Shown here one piece after another: positions 6,870 through 11,713 of a stretch of 11,713 nucleotides of DNA (positions within the stretch are counted from its first letter, which is position 1; every line of letters starts with the position of its first letter). The notes under the pieces were generated by a model. It was given only the letters and a program-made list of their open reading frames with translations. It did no database searches and was not told where the DNA came from. The translations under genes and the position numbers were made by a program. Origin of the DNA: Rhodoferax sp. (GTDB lineage: Bacteria > Pseudomonadota > Gammaproteobacteria > Burkholderiales > Burkholderiaceae_C); contig JAIPDA010000056.1 in assembly GCA_021737905.1 (NCBI GenBank), forward strand, positions 1 through 11,713, read 5' to 3'.

Positions 6870-8984
6870 GTGAACGCACCCGACCCTGCATCGCCAGTCG
6901 CCTCCGCAGCCGGCGATCTTTTCTCTGCACCATCGCCCGCCGAGCGCGCTCAAGCGTTACGCGCGCTGCTGCAGCATCATGCGCATCTTTATTACACGCT
7001 CGATGCACCGCAAATCCCGGACGCCGAGTACGACCGCTTGTTTGGGCAGTTGCAAGCCTTGGAACTTGCGCACCCGCACTTGCGCACACTTGATTCGCCC
7101 ACGCAGCGGGTGGGTGGCCAAATTCTGGACGGTTTTGCCAGCGTCAAGCACGTGGTGCCCATGCTCAGCATACGCACCGAAACCGATACCGAAGCCACCG
7201 GGGCTCAGAGTTTTGACACCCGCATACGCAAAGAGCTGGGTTTGTCCGAGGCTGACCCCGCCGTTGACTATGTCGCTGAACTCAAGTTTGACGGCCTGGC
7301 CATGAGCCTGCGCTATGAAGGCGGTGTGCTGGTGCAGGCCGCCACGCGCGGTGACGGCGAAACCGGTGAAGACGTCACGCACAACATCCGCACCATCGGC
7401 CAAATTCCTTTGCACCTGCCGGCTCAAGCCCCCAAGGTGCTCGAAGTACGCGGCGAGGTTTACATGGCCCGCAGCGACTTTGAAGCCTTGAACGATCGCC
7501 AGCGCGCACGCATTGCCGCCGGAGAGAAGGGTGAAAAAACCTTTGTCAACCCGCGCAATGCAGCCGCCGGTGCCGTGCGCCAGTTGGACTCCGGCATTGC
7601 CGCGCAACGCCCATTGAGCTTTTTTGCCTATGGTGTCGGTGACATCACACCTGTGGATCAAGGCGGACCCTTGTTCAATACGCATCACGAATTGCTGATG
7701 ACCCTGAAAAACTGGGGCCTGCCGGTGGCGGAGCAAACCGCCTGCGTGCAAGCGGCCTCTGGCCTGGTGGATTTTCATCAGCGCATTGGCTTAGCGCGTG
7801 ATGCACTGCCCTTTGACATTGATGGTGTGGTCTACAAAGTCAACAGCCTGGCCGCGCAACGCCAACTCGGCTTTGTCAGCCGTGAGCCGCGCTGGGCCGT
7901 GGCGCACAAATACCCGGCCCAAGAGCAACTGACCACGGTGCTGGGCATCGATGTGCAGGTGGGTCGCACCGGCAAGCTCACCCCGGTGGCCAAGCTGGCG
8001 CCCGTGTTTGTGGGTGGCGTCACGGTGACCAATGCCACGCTGCACAACGAGGATGAAGCCCGTCGCAAGGATGTGCGCCTGGGCGACACCGTGGTGGTGC
8101 GCCGCGCCGGCGATGTGATTCCCGAAGTGGTGAGCGTGGTGATGGACAAGCGCCACGGTGATGCCGAACCTTTCACCATGCCGCGCCAGTGTCCTGTCTG
8201 TGGCTCGGCGGCTGTGCGTGAAGAGGGTGAGGCCGACTACCGTTGCACGGGCGGGCTGTTTTGTGGCGCGCAGCGCAAAGAGGCGATCTTGCATTACGCG
8301 CACCGCCGTGCCGTCGAGATTGATGGCTTGGGCGACAAGCTGGTCGAACTGCTGGTGGATGCCAACATCATTCGCAACTTGCCGGACTTGTACCGTTTAG
8401 GCCTGAGCTCTCTGGCCGGACTCGAGCGCATGGCCGACAAATCAGCCAACAACCTGCTCGAAGCCATTGAAGCATCCAAGCAAACCACGTTGCCGCGCTT
8501 CCTGTTCGGCTTGGGCATCCGCCATGTGGGTGAGGCCACCGCCAAGGCGCTGGCCCGGCATTTCGGCCAACTGGACGGCATCATGGCCGCCAGCGCAGAG
8601 CAGCTGCTGGAGGTCGATGACGTGGGGCCTGTGGTGGCCCAAAGCATACGTACTTTTTTTGAGCAAGCGCACAACCGCGAAGTGGTCGAGCAACTGCGCG
8701 CCTGTGGCGTGACCTGGGCCGAAGGCGAGCCCGCCGAGCGCGCACCCCAGCCGCTGGCCGGGCTGACCTTTGTCATCACCGGCACGCTGCCCACGCTGGG
8801 TCGCGACGAGGCCAAGGACAAAGTAGAAGCCGCCGGCGGCAAAGTGGCCGGCTCGGTCAGCAAGAAGACCGACTATGTGGTGGCCGGCGCCGAGGCGGGC
8901 AGCAAGCTGACCAAAGCCTTGGAACTGGGCGTGAAAGTCATCGACGAAAACCAATTGATGGAGTTACTCAATGGCAGTGCATGA
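6870..8984 (+). CDS. ligA: NAD+-dependent DNA ligase LigA
   Basis: LigA seals nicks in replication (Okazaki fragments) and repair, using NAD+ to adenylate its active-site lysine. Numbered from GTG 6870 (704 residues): domain Ia with HHAHLYYTLDAPQIPDAEYD; the adenylation motif AELKFDG with K139; the OB fold with VGRTGKLTPVAKL; a four-cysteine zinc site C441, C444, C459 and C465, with the same spacing as E. coli LigA; helix-hairpin-helix repeats (about 520-600); and a C-terminal BRCT domain (about 626-704, GLTFVITGTLPTLGR). Between Ia and the adenylation core, MLSIRTETDTEATG (from residue 98) replaces the common MLSLxNxF form. Start choice: an in-frame ATG at 6810 would overlap zipA by 53 bases and add 20 residues lacking family character, so I prefer GTG 6870, 7 bases after the zipA stop; its ribosome site is weak. 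Length agrees with the family (about 670-710). Confidence 0.97.
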   Translation: MNAPDPASPVASAAGDLFSAPSPAERAQALRALLQHHAHLYYTLDAPQIPDAEYDRLFGQLQALELAHPHLRTLDSPTQRVGGQILDGFASVKHVVPMLSIRTETDTEATGAQSFDTRIRKELGLSEADPAVDYVAELKFDGLAMSLRYEGGVLVQAATRGDGETGEDVTHNIRTIGQIPLHLPAQAPKVLEVRGEVYMARSDFEALNDRQRARIAAGEKGEKTFVNPRNAAAGAVRQLDSGIAAQRPLSFFAYGVGDITPVDQGGPLFNTHHELLMTLKNWGLPVAEQTACVQAASGLVDFHQRIGLARDALPFDIDGVVYKVNSLAAQRQLGFVSREPRWAVAHKYPAQEQLTTVLGIDVQVGRTGKLTPVAKLAPVFVGGVTVTNATLHNEDEARRKDVRLGDTVVVRRAGDVIPEVVSVVMDKRHGDAEPFTMPRQCPVCGSAAVREEGEADYRCTGGLFCGAQRKEAILHYAHRRAVEIDGLGDKLVELLVDANIIRNLPDLYRLGLSSLAGLERMADKSANNLLEAIEASKQTTLPRFLFGLGIRHVGEATAKALARHFGQLDGIMAASAEQLLEVDDVGPVVAQSIRTFFEQAHNREVVEQLRACGVTWAEGEPAERAPQPLAGLTFVITGTLPTLGRDEAKDKVEAAGGKVAGSVSKKTDYVVAGAEAGSKLTKALELGVKVIDENQLMELLNGSA
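8960..8963 (+). promoter_or_regulatory. Shine-Dalgarno of def inside ligA
   Basis: GGAG lies 7 bases before the def ATG (8971), within the last codons of ligA. It fixes the def start and is the clearest ribosome site in the window, so def can initiate on its own as well as by coupling with ligA termination. Confidence 0.7.
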
Positions 8985-9510
8985 CATATTGAAAATGGGC
9001 GATGAGCGGCTGCTGCGCGTGGCCCAGCCCGTGACTGAATTTGACACTGACGCGCTGCACCTGCTGGTGGCTGACATGTTTGAGACCATGCTGGCCGTCA
9101 ACGGTGCCGGTCTGGCTGCGCCGCAAATTGCGGTGGACTTGCAACTGGTGATTTTTGGCACGGACGCCGTCAACCCGCGTTACCCCGATGCGCCCTTGAT
9201 TCCCCGCACAGTCTTGCTCAATCCGGTGATCACGCCGCTGGGCAGCGAAGAGGAAGTGGGTTGGGAGGGTTGCCTGTCAGTGCCCGGTCTGCGCGGTATG
9301 GTGCCGCGCTGGTCGCGCATTCGCTACACCGGCTTTGACCCTTTTGGTGAGCCGATTGAACGCGAGGCAGACGGCTTTCATGCGCGGGTGGTGCAACACG
9401 AGTGCGACCATTTGATCGGCAAGCTGTACCCGATGCGGGTGCGTGATTTCACCAAGTTCGGCTACACCCAGGTCTTGTTTCCCGGGCTTGACGAGACTGC
9501 CGACGACTAA
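8971..9510 (+). CDS. def: Peptide deformylase
   Basis: A metalloprotease-like enzyme (Fe2+ or Zn2+) that removes the formyl group from the initiator methionine of new proteins at the ribosome exit. The three family motifs are intact: GAGLAAPQI (45-53), EGCLSVP with metal ligand C101, and QHECDHL with ligands H143 and H147 and catalytic E144. Its 179 residues fit bacterial type I deformylases. The ATG at 8971 has a good GGAG 7 bases upstream and lies 14 bases inside ligA in another frame. The usual partner fmt (methionyl-tRNA formyltransferase) is absent here, so this copy sits apart from the classic def-fmt pair and may be one of two deformylases in the genome. No sign of truncation or loss of activity. 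It is the last gene of the plus-strand cluster. Confidence 0.96.
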   Translation: MAVHDILKMGDERLLRVAQPVTEFDTDALHLLVADMFETMLAVNGAGLAAPQIAVDLQLVIFGTDAVNPRYPDAPLIPRTVLLNPVITPLGSEEEVGWEGCLSVPGLRGMVPRWSRIRYTGFDPFGEPIEREADGFHARVVQHECDHLIGKLYPMRVRDFTKFGYTQVLFPGLDETADD

Positions 9511-9533
9511 AAAAGCGCGATAGCGCAGGGCTT
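9509..9533 (-). terminator. Probable intrinsic terminator of glnD
   Basis: Read on the minus strand, GCGC-TATC-GCGC (9526 down to 9515) is followed directly by six T (9514 to 9509). An alternative pairing AAGC/GCTT plus GCG/CGC with a 3-base bulge gives a slightly longer stem. The T-run covers the last bases of the def stop codon. On the plus strand the hairpin has no T-run, so def is probably not terminated efficiently here. The short stem limits confidence. Confidence 0.5.
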
Positions 9534-11713
9534 CAGGCTTTCAAGGCCTCGAGCAACTCGGTTTCGATCGCGATTTGCGCTTTGTTTTGCTGCAGCTCCG
9601 GCCCGTCGATCAAAAAAGTGTCTTCGACCCGCTCGCCCAGCGTGGTGACTTTGGCCAGTTTCAAGTTGATGCGGTGACGGGCCAGCACGCGGGCAATGGA
9701 GTACAACAAGCCGACCCGGTCGCTGGCGGACACGCTGAGCAGCCAGCGCTGGGCTTTTTCGTCGGGCCGCAAGTCCACGCGAGGCGTGATCGGAAAACTT
9801 TTCACGCGCCGGGAGACGCGGCCTTTGCCAGGTGCCGGCAGCGGTCCGGCGCTCTGCAGGATGCGAATCAGTTCGGCTTCCACCATGGAGACCGCCTCGC
9901 GGTAATGCTCTTGCGGTGTGGCGCTGATCACCTGAAAGGTGTCCATTGCGTAGCCGTTGTTGGCGGTGTGAATTTTGGCGTCCACAATACTGAAACTGGC
10001 CGTGTCAAAGTAACCGCAAATACGGGCAAACAGATCGGGCGCATCGGGTGTGTAGACCAGCACCTGCATGCCTTCGCCGTCTGATGAGCGGCGCGCACGC
10101 ACCACCGACTTGCCGGAGCCCACATGGCGCGACAGCTGCCGGGCGTGCCAGGCTAGGTCGCCCGCTTCATGGCGCATGAAGTAGCTCACATCGAGCGTGG
10201 CCCACAGCGCTTTTTGGGACTCAAAAGGCTCTGCGTGCAAGGCCAGCAAAGACAAAGCTTCACGTTTGCGGGACTCGACTTCAGCCTGCGGGTCAGGCGC
10301 ACGACCGCCCAGCATGCGCAGGGTGTAGCGGTACAGGTCTTCGAGCAGTTTGCCCTTCCAGGCGTTCCATACTTTGGGACTGGTTCCACGAATGTCAGCC
10401 ACCGTGAGCAGGTACAAAGCCGTGAGGTAGCGTTCATTGCCGACACGCTTGGCAAAGCCGGCAATCACTTCTGGATCGCTCAGGTCTTCTTTTTGCGCCA
10501 TGCGGCTCATGAACAGGTGCTCACGCACCAGAAATTCGATAAGTTGCGTATCTTCAGCAGCAATACTGTGCTGGCTGCAAAAAGTTCGAACGTCCTTGCA
10601 ACCGAGCTCGGAGTGGTCACCGCCACGGCCCTTGGCAATGTCATGAAACAGCGCCGCGATGTACAAAATCCAGGGCTTGTCCCAGCCGGCCGCCAGTTGC
10701 GAGCACATGGGGTATTCGTGCGAATGCTCGGCCATGAAAAAACGCCGCACATTGCGCAGCACCATCAGGATGTGCTGGTCCACTGTGTAGACATGGAACA
10801 GGTCATGCTGCATCTGACCGACGATCTTGCGGAACACCCACAGGTAGCGGCCCAGCACGGAGGTCTGGTTCATCAGCCGCATGGCATGCGTGATGCCTTC
10901 GGGCTGCATCAGAATCTTGCGGAAAGTGTCGCGGTTGACCGGGTCACGGCGAAAGCCGGCGTCCATCACGCTGCGGGCGTTGTAAAGCGCGCGCAGGGTT
11001 TTTGCAGACAGGCCGTTGACGCCCACCGTGGTTTGGAAAAGCAAAAAAGTTTCCAAAATTGCATGGGGCTGTTGCACATACAGCTCGTCGCTGGCCACTT
11101 CGATGCGGCCGGCTTTTTCGAAAAATCGCGCGTTGATGGGGCGCAGCGGTTGCGTGTTGGGGTTCAACCGCTCTTCAATATTGAGCAACAAGATCTGGTT
11201 GAGCTGGGTCACTGCCTTGGCAGCCCAGTAGTAGCGGCGCATGAGCGACTCGCTGGCGCGGCGCGCCAGCCGCGAGCCATCGGGTGCCACGCTGGCGTAG
11301 CCGAAGGACTCGGCCACGACAGTTTGCAGATCGAACACCAGCCGGTCTTCACGCCGGTCGGCCAGCATGTGCAGGCGGGCCCGAATGAGGCTGAGCAAAG
11401 CCTCGTTGGCCTTGATCTGCCTTACCTCAAAGGCTGTCGCCAGGCCGTTGCGTGCCAGCTCTTCCCATGACTTGCCCAATCCAGCGGCCCGCGCCACCCA
11501 CAACACGACTTGCAAGTCACGCAGACCGCCGGGGGATTCTTTGCAGTTGGGCTCGAGCGCGTAGGGCGTGTCTTCAAACTTGTTATGGCGCTGCCGCAGC
11601 TCCAGTGACTTGGCCACAAAAAAAGCCTTGGGGTCCATGGCTTTTTCAAGCCGGGCTTGCAGGCTGAGAAAATTGGCTTTCGAGCCGGCCAGCCAGCGCG
11701 CCTCCAGCACCGA
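9533..11713 (-). CDS. glnD: PII uridylyltransferase/uridylyl-removing enzyme GlnD (partial, N-terminus beyond right edge)
   Basis: GlnD senses glutamine: it adds UMP to PII proteins (GlnB/GlnK) when nitrogen is scarce and removes it when glutamine is plentiful, thereby steering glutamine synthetase and NtrBC. In view are the end of the nucleotidyltransferase region and its helical follow-on (TPYALEPNCKESPGGLRDLQ), the HD hydrolase domain with AALFHDIAKGRGGDH (HD pair at 10640-10645), TVADIRGTSPKVWNAWK, and two C-terminal ACT domains, VYTPDAPDLFARICGYFDTA (near 9950-10070) and SASDRVGLLYSIARVL (near 9590-9740), that bind glutamine. The frame is open to the right edge, with 726 codons before the stop; a GTG near the edge is internal, not the start. 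Since the family runs about 850-890 residues, roughly 130-150 residues are outside, including the catalytic GG...D.D nucleotidyltransferase motif. It converges on def with 22 bases between them. No frameshift is seen. Confidence 0.96.
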   Translation of the reverse strand, partial: SVLEARWLAGSKANFLSLQARLEKAMDPKAFFVAKSLELRQRHNKFEDTPYALEPNCKESPGGLRDLQVVLWVARAAGLGKSWEELARNGLATAFEVRQIKANEALLSLIRARLHMLADRREDRLVFDLQTVVAESFGYASVAPDGSRLARRASESLMRRYYWAAKAVTQLNQILLLNIEERLNPNTQPLRPINARFFEKAGRIEVASDELYVQQPHAILETFLLFQTTVGVNGLSAKTLRALYNARSVMDAGFRRDPVNRDTFRKILMQPEGITHAMRLMNQTSVLGRYLWVFRKIVGQMQHDLFHVYTVDQHILMVLRNVRRFFMAEHSHEYPMCSQLAAGWDKPWILYIAALFHDIAKGRGGDHSELGCKDVRTFCSQHSIAAEDTQLIEFLVREHLFMSRMAQKEDLSDPEVIAGFAKRVGNERYLTALYLLTVADIRGTSPKVWNAWKGKLLEDLYRYTLRMLGGRAPDPQAEVESRKREALSLLALHAEPFESQKALWATLDVSYFMRHEAGDLAWHARQLSRHVGSGKSVVRARRSSDGEGMQVLVYTPDAPDLFARICGYFDTASFSIVDAKIHTANNGYAMDTFQVISATPQEHYREAVSMVEAELIRILQSAGPLPAPGKGRVSRRVKSFPITPRVDLRPDEKAQRWLLSVSASDRVGLLYSIARVLARHRINLKLAKVTTLGERVEDTFLIDGPELQQNKAQIAIETELLEALKA

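Noticed and set aside
6957..7778. Minus-strand open frame (273 codons) opposite ligA
   Set aside because: Mirror frame in codon register with ligA; the ligA frame carries all the conserved motifs.
10169..11470. Long plus-strand open frame (433 codons) opposite glnD
   Set aside because: It is in exact codon register with glnD on the other strand, so its stops appear only where glnD uses TTA, CTA or TCA, which are rare in GC-rich genomes. The translation has no recognisable domain.
1..11713. Mobile element, CRISPR array, tRNA/rRNA or defence module
   Set aside because: No transposase or integrase motifs, no regularly spaced repeats, no cloverleaf-like sequence and no defence-type domains were seen; the window is almost fully taken up by identified core genes.

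Overview
The window is a GC-rich stretch of bacterial core chromosome. Its gene content and order (dapC diverging from an AlkB-type hydroxylase, then smc-zipA-ligA-def, then a convergent glnD) point to a betaproteobacterium. Burkholderiales, and within it the Comamonadaceae (Rhodoferax/Polaromonas-like), is the best guess. That placement rests on recalled gene order and protein motifs, not on a database search.

Layout. The minus-strand dapC (succinyldiaminopimelate aminotransferase, lysine and cell-wall precursor synthesis) runs off the left edge. A short divergent spacer of about 60 bases separates it from a plus-strand AlkB-family membrane di-iron hydroxylase (1085-2152). An AT-rich gap of 121 bases follows. 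Next come four tightly packed plus-strand genes: smc (2274-5816, GTG start), zipA (5813-6862, 4-base overlap with smc), ligA (GTG start at 6870, 7 bases after zipA) and def (8971-9510, starting 14 bases inside the end of ligA). Only 22 bases separate def from the minus-strand glnD, which runs off the right edge and lacks its N-terminus. A hairpin followed by a T-run, read on the minus strand, probably terminates glnD.

How the genes work together. smc (chromosome organisation), zipA (FtsZ anchoring at the division site), ligA (replicative and repair DNA ligase) and def (removal of N-formyl groups from new proteins) look like one transcript, with translational coupling at two junctions. The cluster joins chromosome maintenance, division and growth functions. 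dapC supplies diaminopimelate for peptidoglycan. glnD is the nitrogen-status sensor that modifies PII proteins. The AlkB-like gene is the one accessory-looking member: it has intact metal-binding histidine boxes but no rubredoxin, rubredoxin reductase or regulator gene in view.

No mobile element, CRISPR array, RNA gene or defence-like module was seen, and I do not see a new multi-gene system. The most interesting points are the lone AlkB enzyme next to housekeeping genes, a ZipA homologue whose cytoplasmic part looks like two related halves, and a LigA with a divergent segment where the usual MLSLxN-type motif sits. Nearly all long antisense reading frames are mirror frames, in exact codon register with real genes.
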